DNA from: Rhizobiales bacterium GAS188
GTDB taxonomy: Bacteria; Pseudomonadota; Alphaproteobacteria; Rhizobiales; Beijerinckiaceae
NCBI GenBank assembly: GCA_900104855.1
Contig: FNSS01000001.1
Coordinates: 62,001 to 126,000 of the forward strand
Reading direction: 5' to 3'
DNA: 64,000 nt
The notes below the pieces were generated by a model. That model was not told the origin of the DNA and did not search any database. It worked only from the letters and a program-made list of their open reading frames with translations. Positions 1-8,139 of the stretch are shown here, one piece after another; the stretch's first letter is position 1; each line of letters starts with the position of its first letter. The position numbers were made by a program, and so were the translations under genes.

Positions 1-532
1 TGCTGAGGATGTTGCCGAGGAGGCCGCCGGCCGGCTGGCCCGGCATCTGCGCTCCCGCGGCGCCGCCCATCGCTCCGGAGGCAAGCTGCCCGAGGAGCCC
101 GCCGAGCCCCTGATTCGTCACCGATTTGAACATGCCGCTCATGAGCATGCTGGCGATGACCGGCATCATGGCCATCAGGATGCCGGAATTGACTCCGCTC
201 GCCTTGGCGGCCTGCTGGGCGATCGCCGAGGTCGCCTGGCCCTGCCCGAAGATCTGGCCGAGCACATTGCTGCCGGCGCTCATCGTCTGCTGGTTGAGAT
301 GGGAGTTCGGATCGTCGAAGGTCGTGGCATGCTGCCCGCCCATCATGGCGCCGATGATCTGCGACAGCGAGCCCATATTCTGGGCGTTGTTCTGCAAGCC
401 GACCTGGAAGGCGGGCAACAGGGCGTTGATCGCCGCCTGCGCCTGATCGGGCGGCAGGCCGAATTGCCTGGCGAGGTTGGAGACGGCCTGCCCGCCTTGG
501 GCCGACTGCATGATTTCGGACAGGTTGAACAT
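1..532 (-). CDS. DUF937 (YidB-like) domain protein, 3' end outside window
   Basis: About 177 residues are visible, read leftwards from an ATG whose complement is at 530-532; the C-terminus lies beyond base 1. The N-terminus (MFNLSEIMQSAQGGQAV) and the segments NLARQFGLPPDQAQAAINALLPAF and GSLSQIIGAMMGG are the helical DUF937 pattern. The C-terminal part is rich in Gly, Met and Ala (GGLLGQLASGAMGG), as is usual for the low-complexity tails of this family. No signal peptide or catalytic motif is visible and the function is unknown. It is separated by about 110 bp from the Lrp/AsnC regulator on the same strand and could be read from the same or its own promoter. Confidence 0.8.
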   Translation of the reverse strand, partial: MFNLSEIMQSAQGGQAVSNLARQFGLPPDQAQAAINALLPAFQVGLQNNAQNMGSLSQIIGAMMGGQHATTFDDPNSHLNQQTMSAGSNVLGQIFGQGQATSAIAQQAAKASGVNSGILMAMMPVIASMLMSGMFKSVTNQGLGGLLGQLASGAMGGAAGAQMPGQPAGGLLGNILS

Positions 533-644
533 GACGCGCTCCTCGATCCTGCGCCGGCTGAGCGTCGGCTCGCCGAGCTTAGCCAAGACTTGCTGAGCTT
601 AGCCGAGCTTGGAATGAGCGCAAGGCGTGACGCAGGGATGACGC

Positions 645-1151
645 TCAATCGAGCGGGATGCGCGTCTCGTATTTGACGCGCGACAGGCTGAAGCTCGTAC
701 GGAAGCGCTTGATGTTGTGCTCATTGGCGAGAACGCGCCGCGCGAAGGCGTTATAGGCCTCCATGTCACGGCAGAGCACCGTCAGCAGATAGTCGATCTC
801 GCCCGAAACGAAATAGCATTGCTGCACGGCGGATTCGGCGGCGATCTTGCGCTCGAAGGCGGCGAGCACATCCTCGCGCTGACGGTCGAGCTCGACTCCG
901 ACGAAGGCGACGATCGACTGCCCGACGCTGTCGGGATCGAGCACCGCCACGTCCTTGACGATGATCTTCTCGGCCCGCAGGCGGCGGACGCGCTTGAGGC
1001 AGGCAGGCGGCGAGAGGCCGACCTTGTCGGCGAGCGCGATATTGGTGACCTGGTTGTCCTTCTGGAGCAGGTCGAGAAGGCGCCGGTCGATCGCATCGAG
1101 TGGCGTCGCCGAGGGGCGCGGAGAGCGACTGGAGCGAGTCATTGTTTTCAT
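645..1151 (-). CDS. Lrp/AsnC family transcriptional regulator
   Basis: 168-aa DNA-binding protein. The N-terminal winged helix-turn-helix (about residues 18-60; DAIDRRLLDLLQKDNQ then NIALADKVGLSPPACLKRVRRL) is followed by an RAM ligand-binding domain (VGVELDRQREDVLAAFE, VSGEIDYLLTVLCRDMEAYNAF). The length is typical of the family. The ATG at 1151 is preferred because a GGAG lies about 7 nt upstream; the frame is open to a TTG at 1163. It is divergent from the SHMT-like gene at 1282, so autoregulation plus control of that gene by an amino acid ligand is the likely role; this is inference from gene order. Confidence 0.92.
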   Translation of the reverse strand: MKTMTRSSRSPRPSATPLDAIDRRLLDLLQKDNQVTNIALADKVGLSPPACLKRVRRLRAEKIIVKDVAVLDPDSVGQSIVAFVGVELDRQREDVLAAFERKIAAESAVQQCYFVSGEIDYLLTVLCRDMEAYNAFARRVLANEHNIKRFRTSFSLSRVKYETRIPLD

Positions 1152-1281
1152 TTGTTTCTCCAAATGAGGTCACTGAGGCAATCAAACGAAACGAATGGGC
1201 GGTCAATAAGAAATTTCAAGCGCCCGATCCTGCGCTACAGTGGCCGCCATCGCCAATAGAGATCGATGATCGGAGAGATCG
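1152..1281. promoter_or_regulatory. Divergent intergenic region between Lrp regulator and SHMT-like gene
   Basis: 130 bp separate the two divergent start codons, so the promoters of both genes and the probable Lrp-type binding site must lie here. The middle is locally AT-rich (around 1180-1215) compared with the neighbouring genes. I cannot define the operator from sequence alone. Confidence 0.5.
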
Positions 1282-2640
1282 ATGAACCGGCCCGAACGTC
1301 CCAACCGCTTCGAGATGCATGATGCCGATGTGCTGGCGACGGCGCGCGCCGTCATCGAGGCTTGCGCCGATGCGCGCGAGATGGGCGAGAAAGTGAAGGA
1401 GGCCGTCGGCCGCAACGCGGCCTGGCGCGGCGAGGACTGCATCAACCTCTTGGCGCCCGAAGCTCCGACCAGCCCCTCGGTCCGCGCCTTGCTCGCGGCC
1501 GAGATCGGCACCCGCGCAGCGGAGGGCCATATCGGCGCCGTCAATCGCTGGTTCGCCGGAACGCGCCATATCGACGAGGTCGAGGCGCTCTGCGTCGAGC
1601 TGCTGAAGCGGCATTTCCGCTGCAATTACGCCGATCACCGGATGTGCGCCTCGATGATCGGCAATGCCGTCGTCTATACGGCGCTGAGCCAGCCGGGCGA
1701 GGTGATCATGTCGGCCGCCCAGCCCGTCGGCGGCCATTCCTCGAACCGGCTCGACGGCCCGGCCGGCGCCATGGGGCGCAGAATCGTCGACATCCCCTTC
1801 GATCCGCAGGAGCTCGTCGTCGATATCGAGCTGTTCCGCAAGACGGCGCCCTTGGTGCAGCCCCGCCTCGTGGCTCTCGGCCTGTCGATGACCCTGTTTC
1901 CCCAGCCCGTCGCCGCCATGAAGGCCGTCATCGCCGAATGGGGCGGCAAGCTCTTCTTCGACGCCGCCCATCAGCTCGGCCTGATCGGCGGACGGCAGTT
2001 CCAGGACCCGCTCACTGAAGGCGCCGACATCATGACGGGCTCGGCCGGCAAGACCTTTTCGGGCCCGCAATCCGGCGTCATCCTCTGGGACGATCCCGAG
2101 ATCACCGAGGCCGTGACCAACGCGGTCTTTCCGGTCTGGGCCGCGACCCATCAGGTCAACCGCGTCGCGGCGCTGGCGCTGGCGACCGCCGAAGCGATCG
2201 CCTTCGGCCAGAAAATGCAGGCGCAGATCGTCGCCAATGCCAGGGCGCTCGCCAAGGCCCTGCAAGCGCGCGGCATCCCGATGCTGGGTGCGCATAAGGG
2301 CTTCACCACGACGCATCAGGCGATCGCCGATATGCGCGGCTTCGGGCGTGGCCTCGCGGCGGCCCGGACGCTCGAGCGCGCCAACATCATCGTCAACAAG
2401 AACCTGCTGCCGGCCGATCGCAAGGAGGATTGGGACTATCCCGGCGGCGTCCGCATCGGCACTATCGAGGTGACGCGCTACGGCATGAGGGAGGCCGAGA
2501 TGGAGATCATCGCCGAGCTCATCGCGCGCATCCTGGTGCATGGCGAGGAGCCCGAGGCCTTGCGCCCGCAGGCAGTCGCGCTGCGGCACTCCTTCCCGAC
2601 CCTCTATTATTGCTTCGAGAACGGCCTGCCGCCGGAGTGA
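1282..2640 (+). CDS. SHMT-fold PLP-dependent enzyme (glycine/serine hydroxymethyltransferase-like)
   Basis: 452-aa fold-type I PLP enzyme. SHMT-like landmarks are visible: EGHIGAVNRWFAG near the N-terminus (compare EGYPGxRYYGG), MIGNAVVYTALSQPGEVIMS, VGGHSSN (cofactor-stacking region), LFFDAAHQLGLIGG (Asp-Ala-His), and the probable Schiff-base lysine in TGSAGKTFSGPQSGV, where true SHMT has THKTLRGPRGG. The C-terminal region has VRIGTIEVTRYGM, close to the SHMT RLGTPxxTxRG motif. The altered lysine motif suggests a paralogue acting on another beta-hydroxy amino acid rather than housekeeping GlyA. The ATG has a GGAGAG 5-6 nt upstream. The gene is divergent from the Lrp/AsnC regulator. Confidence 0.85.
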   Translation: MNRPERPNRFEMHDADVLATARAVIEACADAREMGEKVKEAVGRNAAWRGEDCINLLAPEAPTSPSVRALLAAEIGTRAAEGHIGAVNRWFAGTRHIDEVEALCVELLKRHFRCNYADHRMCASMIGNAVVYTALSQPGEVIMSAAQPVGGHSSNRLDGPAGAMGRRIVDIPFDPQELVVDIELFRKTAPLVQPRLVALGLSMTLFPQPVAAMKAVIAEWGGKLFFDAAHQLGLIGGRQFQDPLTEGADIMTGSAGKTFSGPQSGVILWDDPEITEAVTNAVFPVWAATHQVNRVAALALATAEAIAFGQKMQAQIVANARALAKALQARGIPMLGAHKGFTTTHQAIADMRGFGRGLAAARTLERANIIVNKNLLPADRKEDWDYPGGVRIGTIEVTRYGMREAEMEIIAELIARILVHGEEPEALRPQAVALRHSFPTLYYCFENGLPPE

Positions 2641-2656
2641 ATGGAGCTGGCGCTTT

Positions 2657-2764
2657 ACCTTCTCCCGCCCTTTCGCGGGAGAAGGTGCCGAGCTCTTGCG
2701 AGGCGGATGAGGGACGCTGGAGCGCTCGACCGTCCCTCACCCGCCTCGACTGCGTCTCGGCACC
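2657..2764. repeat. REP-like palindromic element, copy 1 (left part, interrupted by IS110)
   Basis: The element begins with the hairpin CTTCTCCCGCCC-TTTC-GCGGGAGAAGG, followed by a long imperfect palindrome (GAGGCGGATGAGGGACG against CGTCCCTCACCCGCCTCG) and the string CTCGGCACC. The same modular layout occurs at 37681-37818 and 51650-51781, where the CGGCACC is followed by a second CTTCTCCCGC hairpin. Here that second hairpin is displaced to 4483-4513 by the IS110 insertion. Confidence 0.85.
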
Positions 2765-2780
2765 CTGTACCCTTGGCGTG

Positions 2781-2962
2781 TCTGAGGGCCAGTCTGCAGT
2801 GTAGACTGGTCGGACCGGGTCGACCTGCCGGGAGCAACCGAATGGCACCTGCGCCCGAGCACCTGGAGAGGACATGTGCCTCGGCAGGGAGACCGCGACT
2901 CAGGTCCGGTGGAAGGTTGCGCCGTGAGCGCCGGTACAGGGATCGACACAAGTCGCGGTGAC
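2781..2962 (+). ncRNA. IS110 bridge RNA with readable target- and donor-binding loops
   Basis: Three stem-loops lie between the left end and the transposase. (1) A 5' hairpin, CCAGTCT (2789-2795) with AGACTGG (2803-2809). (2) A loop closed by CCTGCCG (2824-2830) with CGGCAGG (2882-2888), containing GGCACCT (2844-2850) and GGAGAGG (2865-2871). (3) A loop closed by ACCGCGACT (2892-2900) with AGTCGCGGT (2951-2959), containing GAAGGT (2912-2917) and GGTACAGG (2933-2940). GGCACC equals the left flank at 2759-2764; GGAGAGG is the reverse complement of the right flank at 4483-4489. GAAGGT equals the right end of the element at 4477-4482; GGTACAGG is the reverse complement of its left end at 2764-2771. 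This is the published bridge-RNA order: 5' stem, target loop with two guides, donor loop with two guides. The exact RNA ends are unknown. Confidence 0.9.
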
Positions 2963-2984
2963 CCGAACCTAGTGGAGAAGGGTC

Positions 2985-4250
2985 ATGACCGATGACATCG
3001 AATGGTATGTCGGCTTCGACTGGGCCAGCGAGACGCATTGCGCTTGTCTCATGGACCGGGCCGGCCGGGTGGTCGGCAAACGCGAGGTGGCGCACGCGGG
3101 CGCCGATCTGGCGGAGCTGTGCGACTGGCTGATCCGCAAGACGGGCGCCGAGCCCGGACGGATCGGGGTGGCGATCGAAACGCCGCATGGACCGGTGGTC
3201 GAGACGTTTCTGGAGCGCGGCTTTGCGGTGTTCGCCATCAATCCCAAGCAACTCGACCGCTTCCGTGACCGCTTCACGGTGGCGGGCGCCAAGGACGACA
3301 GCCGTGACGCGCAGGTGCTCGGGGACTCCCTGCGCACCGACAGCCGCGCCTTTCGCCGTCTCGTCATCGATGATCCTGTGCGCATCGAGCTGCGGGAGTG
3401 GTCGCGGATCGAGGATGAGCTGAAGCGGGAGCGAACCCGCCTCGCCAACCGGGTCCGCGACCAGCTGTGGCGCTACTATCCGCAAATGCTGCAGCTGAGC
3501 GAGGATCTCGCCGAGGACTGGCTGCTGGCCCTGTGGCGGCGGGTGCCGACCCCGGCCAAGGCCGCCAAGGCCTCCGAGGCCACGATCCAGCGCATCCTCA
3601 AGGCGCACCGCATCCGCCGCATCGAGGCGCCGGAGGTGGTGCGCATCTTGCGCCAGACGCCGCTGAAGGTCGCGGCCGGTGCCAGCGAAGCGGCGAGCGC
3701 CCATATCCGCAGCCTCGCCGAGCGCATCGGGCTCATCAACCAGCAACTGAAGACGGCCGAGCGCAAGCTCGAGCAGCTCCTCACTCGGCTCGAACAGGCG
3801 GCGCAGGACCAAGCGGGGCAGGACCAAGCGGGGCAGATGTCCGAGCAGCGCGACGTGACCATCCTGCGCTCCATGCCGGGGATCGGCAGGACCAATCTCG
3901 CCACGCTGCTCGCCGAGGGCTCGGAGCCCCTGGGCCGCAGAGACTACCACGTCCTGCGGACCCTGTCCGGGGTCGCGCCGGTGACACGCCGCAGCGGCAA
4001 GGCCTGGATGGTGCTGCGCCGCCTGGCCTGCAACCGAAGGCTGAGGAATGCCCTCTACCATTGGGCCCGGGTCGCCACCCAGCACGACCCGGTCAGCCGC
4101 CAGCGCTATGCTGCGCTGCGCGGGCGCGGCCACAGCCACGGCCGGGCCCTGCGAAGCGTCGGTGACCGCCTGCTCTATGTCGCCTGCACCTTGCTGCGAC
4201 GCCAGGTTCTCTTCGATCCCGACCACAACAGCCTGGAGGCCGCGGCATGA
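2985..4250 (+). CDS. IS110-family transposase (DEDD recombinase)
   Basis: 421 aa. The N-terminal DEDD (RuvC-like) domain shows YVGFDWASETHCA (first Asp), GVAIETPHGPVVE (Glu) and AGAKDDSRDAQVLGD (two Asp). After a coiled-coil segment (about residues 130-290), the C-terminal transposase domain has SMPGIGRTNLATLLAE (helix-hairpin-helix-like) and TLSGVAPVTRRSGKAWMV, with the conserved Ser expected for covalent DNA attachment. A GGAGAAGG lies just upstream of the ATG. An in-frame duplication gives DQAGQDQAGQ around residue 275. The gene is full length and looks active; partner RNA at 2781-2962. Confidence 0.96.
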   Translation: MTDDIEWYVGFDWASETHCACLMDRAGRVVGKREVAHAGADLAELCDWLIRKTGAEPGRIGVAIETPHGPVVETFLERGFAVFAINPKQLDRFRDRFTVAGAKDDSRDAQVLGDSLRTDSRAFRRLVIDDPVRIELREWSRIEDELKRERTRLANRVRDQLWRYYPQMLQLSEDLAEDWLLALWRRVPTPAKAAKASEATIQRILKAHRIRRIEAPEVVRILRQTPLKVAAGASEAASAHIRSLAERIGLINQQLKTAERKLEQLLTRLEQAAQDQAGQDQAGQMSEQRDVTILRSMPGIGRTNLATLLAEGSEPLGRRDYHVLRTLSGVAPVTRRSGKAWMVLRRLACNRRLRNALYHWARVATQHDPVSRQRYAALRGRGHSHGRALRSVGDRLLYVACTLLRRQVLFDPDHNSLEAAA

Positions 4251-4482
4251 CCATCCCTGGGTTCGACCGCAGCGACCATCCCTTCGTCCCGACCTGCCCA
4301 CGGGCAGAGCGCCGCGCGCCGCGCACGTCACCCCGAAGGGGGCGAAGCGCAGCGCAGCACCGCGCCCTTGCGCGGTTGACGCAGCCAGCGCGGCGCTACG
4401 CTCGTGCCCAGACGGGACACTACACTCGCTACCGTGCGGGGTTACCGCCCCGCAAATTAGGGCTTGCAAAAGGGTAGAAGGT

Positions 4483-4513
4483 CCTCTCCCGCCTCAAGGG
4501 GCGGGAGAGGGTT
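4483..4513. repeat. REP-like palindrome, right half of copy 1
   Basis: The perfect 11-bp stem CCTCTCCCGCC / GGCGGGAGAGG with a short CTCAAG loop matches the terminal hairpin of the other REP copies. It abuts the right end of the IS110 element and is the displaced second hairpin of the repeat at 2657-2764. The segment 4514-4587 between this hairpin and the peptidase start has no gene and must hold its leader. Confidence 0.8.
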
Positions 4514-4587
4514 GGCGCCTCTCTTGAATTCTGCGCGGCGCGAGGCCACAAGGCCAAGCCCCTCTTCGCGAACGATAGAGAAATGTG

Positions 4588-6675
4588 ATGCGCGAGCTCG
4601 ATCAGCGCCCGACGCAGGATGCGCCCGACGACGACCCGCATCTGTGGCTCGAGGAGATCGAGGGCGAGCGGCCGCTCGCCTGGGCGGCGGAGCGATCCGC
4701 CGCCACATTGGCGCGCTTCGGAACTAGGCGATTCGAGCAAGACCGCGATGCGCTCGCGGCGATCTTCGACCGCCCCGACAAGATCCCCTTCGTCTCGAGG
4801 CGCGGGCCCTATCTCTACAATCTCTGGCAGGACGCGGCGCATCCTCGCGGCCTGTGGCGGCGCACCACTCTCTCGGACTATGTGCAGGCCGAGCCGCAAT
4901 GGGACGTCGTGCTTGATATCGACGCGCTCGCCGCTGCCGAGAACGAAGACTGGATCTTCGCCGGCGCCTCCACCGAGAAGGAACCGAGCGAACGTGCGAT
5001 CCTGCGCCTGTCGCGCGGCGGCGGTGATGCGGTGGTGCTGCGCGAATTCGATCTCACGACGCGCCGCTTCCTCGATGACGGCTTCACCTTGCCCGAGGCC
5101 AAGGGCTCGACGGCCTGGCTCGATCGCGACACACTCCTGTTGTCGAGCGCGCTCGGCGACGGCATGACGACACGCTCGGGCTATGCGCGCACGGTTCGCC
5201 TATGGAAGCGCGGCACCGATCCGCTCCGCGCGCCCGCCATCTTCGAGGTCCCGTTCGAATCGATGAGCGCCTCCGCCGATGTCGATCGCACGGCCGGCGG
5301 CGAGCGCATCTGGTTCGTGGAGAGGCCGGAATTCTTCGAGATGAAGGCGTGGCTCGGCGATCGCGACGGTGCGAAGACGAGGCTCGATCTGCCCGCGGAT
5401 GTGCAATGCACGGCCTTCGGCGATTTCATCGCGGTGCGGCCGCGCAAGCCCTGGAGCGTCGCCGGCGTGACGCATCCGGCCGACCGGCTGCTCGGTCTGT
5501 CGTTGCCGGCCTGGCTCGCCGGGGAGCGCCGCTTCGTGACGCTGTTCGAGCCCGGCGAGCGCCGCGTGCTGCAATCCTTCTTCTGGTGCGCCGGCCGTCT
5601 CGTCGTTTCCATCCTCGACGATCTCGCTCCGCGCTTCGAGGTGGTCACGCCGTCGGCCGAAGGCTGGGCCCATAGGCCGATCGACGCCCTGCCCCGCATC
5701 GGCGCCGTCAGCCTCTCGCCGCTCGACGCCAATGAAGAGGACAGCAATGGCGAGATCCTGGCCTGCCCGCAGGATCCGCTGACGCCTCCGCAATTGCTGC
5801 TCATCGACGTGGCGCAGCCGGACGGCATCGGCGCCCCGACCCTGCTCAAGCGCAGCCCCGAGGCCTTCGACGCTGCAGGCCTCGTGGTGACGCGCCATGA
5901 CGCGGTCTCGATCGACGGCGAAGCCATTCCCTATGTGCAGATCGGCCCCGCCGGCGAGACCGGCGAGGCGCCGGTGCATTTGACCGGCTATGGCGGCTTC
6001 TCGGTCTCGGTCGAGCCCGTCTATCGCTCGGCGATCGGCAAGCTCTGGCTCGAGCGCGGCGGCACCGGCGTCATCGCCAATATCCGCGGCGGCGGCGAGT
6101 TCGGCACGCGCTGGCACGAAGCCGGACGCCGCGAAGGCAAGCGCCTCGCCCATGACGATTTCGCCGCGGTCGCCGCCGATCTCGTGCGCCGCGGCGTGAC
6201 GCGGCCCAGGCGCATCGCGGCCGAGGGTGGCTCCAATGGCGGGCTGCTCGTCGCCAATATGCTGACGCGCTATCCGGAGCGTTTCGGCGCCCTGTTCTGC
6301 ACCATTCCGCTGATCGATATGCGCCGCTACAGCAAGCTGCTGGCAGGCGCCAGCTGGATGGCCGAATATGGCGACCCGGACAAGCCGGAGGATTGGTCAT
6401 TCCTCAAGGAGATCTCGGCCTATCACCTGGCGAGCGCCGGCAAGCCCTATCCGCCGATCCTGATCGCCACGACCAGGCGCGACGATCGCGTGCATCCGGG
6501 GCATGCCCGCAAGATGGCCTCGAAGCTCCAGGGGCTCGGCTACGAGGCGCATTTCTACGAGCCGGCAGCGGGCGGGCATGGCTATGGCAAGGACAATGCC
6601 GAACGCGCGGCCTTCCTCGCCCTCGGCTATGCCTTCCTGCGCGACGCCATCGGATGGTCGCCTGAACCCGCGTGA
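4588..6675 (+). CDS. Prolyl oligopeptidase family serine peptidase (S9)
   Basis: 695-aa cytosolic-type S9 peptidase with no signal peptide. The N-terminal DPHLWLEEIEGERPLAW is the family signature opening and is followed by a beta-propeller region (to about residue 430) and an alpha/beta-hydrolase domain. The catalytic Ser lies in AAEGGSNGGLLVANM, the Asp in ATTRRDDRVHPGHA and the His in AAGGHGYGKDNA. GGGEFGTRWHEAGRREGK and NVLTRYPERFGAL-like segments match prolyl endopeptidases of bacteria. The ATG at 4588 is preferred to an in-frame GTG three bases upstream. The gene lies directly downstream of the IS110 insertion, which may have altered its promoter. It would cleave short peptides after proline. 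Confidence 0.93.
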   Translation: MRELDQRPTQDAPDDDPHLWLEEIEGERPLAWAAERSAATLARFGTRRFEQDRDALAAIFDRPDKIPFVSRRGPYLYNLWQDAAHPRGLWRRTTLSDYVQAEPQWDVVLDIDALAAAENEDWIFAGASTEKEPSERAILRLSRGGGDAVVLREFDLTTRRFLDDGFTLPEAKGSTAWLDRDTLLLSSALGDGMTTRSGYARTVRLWKRGTDPLRAPAIFEVPFESMSASADVDRTAGGERIWFVERPEFFEMKAWLGDRDGAKTRLDLPADVQCTAFGDFIAVRPRKPWSVAGVTHPADRLLGLSLPAWLAGERRFVTLFEPGERRVLQSFFWCAGRLVVSILDDLAPRFEVVTPSAEGWAHRPIDALPRIGAVSLSPLDANEEDSNGEILACPQDPLTPPQLLLIDVAQPDGIGAPTLLKRSPEAFDAAGLVVTRHDAVSIDGEAIPYVQIGPAGETGEAPVHLTGYGGFSVSVEPVYRSAIGKLWLERGGTGVIANIRGGGEFGTRWHEAGRREGKRLAHDDFAAVAADLVRRGVTRPRRIAAEGGSNGGLLVANMLTRYPERFGALFCTIPLIDMRRYSKLLAGASWMAEYGDPDKPEDWSFLKEISAYHLASAGKPYPPILIATTRRDDRVHPGHARKMASKLQGLGYEAHFYEPAAGGHGYGKDNAERAAFLALGYAFLRDAIGWSPEPA

Positions 6676-6783
6676 CGGCCGAGCCTATGTCCGCTCCGGC
6701 GGTATGGCCGCATTGCACCCTTGCGATTTGGCGTTCTTGATGATCATTCCCATCTTGACCGGAGACGCGACGAAGGGATGGCC

Positions 6784-7908
6784 ATGACGCAAGCCTCTAT
6801 CGAAGAGCCCGAGATCATCGACGGCGATATCGGCTCGGGCGTGATCATCTTGTGCGACCACGCCACCAGTGCCATGCCGCCGGAATATGCTTCGCTCGGC
6901 CTGCCGGCCGCCGAGCTCGAGCGCCATATCGCCTTCGACATCGGGGCCGCCGACACCTCGCGCAAGCTGGCGCATGCGCTACGCGCCCCAGCCATCCTGT
7001 CGCGCTTCTCGCGCCTCCTCATCGACCCCAATCGCGGCACCGACGATCCGACCCTGGTGATGCGGGTCGCCGACGGCGCGGTCGTGCCGGGCAATGCCAG
7101 GATCGACGACAAGGAAATCGAGGCGAGGCTCAAACGCTTCTACCGGCCCTACGACCGGGCGATCGGTGCCGCGATCGCTAACAGCCTTGCGGCCGGCATC
7201 GTGCCGGCCATCATCTCGATCCACTCATTCACGCCCTCGTTGCAAGGGCGGGCGCGCCCCTGGCATTGCGGTCTCCTCTTCGACGCGGATGAGCGGATCG
7301 CCAAGCCGCTGATCGCCGCCCTGGCGCAAGACAAGACCCTCGTCATCGGCGCCAACGAACCCTATGACGGCGCGCTCGAAGGCGACACGCTCGACCGCCA
7401 TGCCGGCCGACCCGGCCTCGCCAATGTGCTCGTCGAGATCCGCCAGGACCTGATCTCGGCAAGGCACGATGCCGAGGCCTGGGGCGAGCGCCTCGCGGCC
7501 GCCCTTCGCGGCATCCTCGCCGATCCCGGCATCCATGCGATCAAGCTGCATGCGAGCCGCGTCCATACGCGCCATCTCGCGGCGGCCAAGGACGAGCAGG
7601 ATGACCCGATGCAAGACGGTTCGATGGCTGCACTCGAAGTTGTGGTCTTCCGCCGGCTGGTCGCGCATCTGCGCGAGCGCAGCGACTTGCAGAATATCGA
7701 CCTGATGAATCTCGCAGGCTTTTGCCGCAACTGCCTGTCGAACTGGCTGAAGGACGCAGCCGACGCGGCGGGCCGCTCGCTCTCGAAGGAGGAAAGCCGC
7801 GCCCTCGTCTATGGCATGCCCTATGAGGAGTGGCGGGCCCGCTTCCAGAAGGAGGCGACGCCGGCCCAGAAAGCCGCCTTCGCCACCGGCTCCTCGCATC
7901 GCCATTGA
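6784..7908 (+). CDS. N-formylglutamate amidohydrolase domain fused to DUF1244 domain
   Basis: 374 aa with two parts. Residues 1 to about 265 are an N-formylglutamate amidohydrolase: SGVIILCDHATSAMP, LERHIAFDIGAADTSRKLA, LIDPNRG, ISIHSFTPSLQGRARPWHCGLLF, and VLVEIRQDLI. Residues from about 275 are DUF1244: LQNIDLMNLAGFCRNCLSNW, LSKEESRALVYGMPYEEWRA. In related genomes these are usually two separate neighbouring genes; here no stop or start separates them. The ATG at 6784 has GAAGGG six bases upstream; an ATG at 6778 is also in frame. The amidohydrolase half would deformylate N-formyl amino acids; the role of DUF1244 is unknown. Confidence 0.9.
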   Translation: MTQASIEEPEIIDGDIGSGVIILCDHATSAMPPEYASLGLPAAELERHIAFDIGAADTSRKLAHALRAPAILSRFSRLLIDPNRGTDDPTLVMRVADGAVVPGNARIDDKEIEARLKRFYRPYDRAIGAAIANSLAAGIVPAIISIHSFTPSLQGRARPWHCGLLFDADERIAKPLIAALAQDKTLVIGANEPYDGALEGDTLDRHAGRPGLANVLVEIRQDLISARHDAEAWGERLAAALRGILADPGIHAIKLHASRVHTRHLAAAKDEQDDPMQDGSMAALEVVVFRRLVAHLRERSDLQNIDLMNLAGFCRNCLSNWLKDAADAAGRSLSKEESRALVYGMPYEEWRARFQKEATPAQKAAFATGSSHRH

Positions 7909-8139
7909 GGAATGCGCGGTTAGGCCTTCAGGCCGCGCGACAGCAGCGACCAGACGGCGTCGAACTCCTGCGGCGCATCACAAGGTGCTGCGCCGCGTCC
8001 GGGATGACCGGGCGTGGGCGTTCCGCAAAGGTCGCAGCTGCGGGAGAAGGAAGCGTGCCCGGCGCCCACTCACCCCTTGAAGCGTGTCTCTTCGAAGGCC
8101 GGCAGGCCCTTGGCGAAGGCATCGAGCCAGGCGACGATC

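Larger units (their letters stand above)
2767..4482 (+). mobile_element. IS110-family insertion sequence (about 1.7 kb)
   Basis: The element holds one transposase gene (2985-4250), a structured upstream RNA (2781-2962) and about 230 bp of non-coding right end. Both junctions share the trinucleotide CCT (2764-2766 and 4483-4485). Removing one copy and the element joins GGCACC to CTCTCCCGCC and restores a REP-like palindrome, so the boundaries are set to within 2-3 bp. No terminal inverted repeats or target-site duplication beyond this core are seen, as is normal for IS110. The right end (4251-4482) contains several GC-rich hairpins and no convincing gene. Confidence 0.85.

Noticed and set aside
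1216-2589. 457-residue minus-strand frame opposite the SHMT-like gene
   Set aside because: Antisense of a gene with clear PLP motifs and a good ribosome-binding site; no motif of its own.
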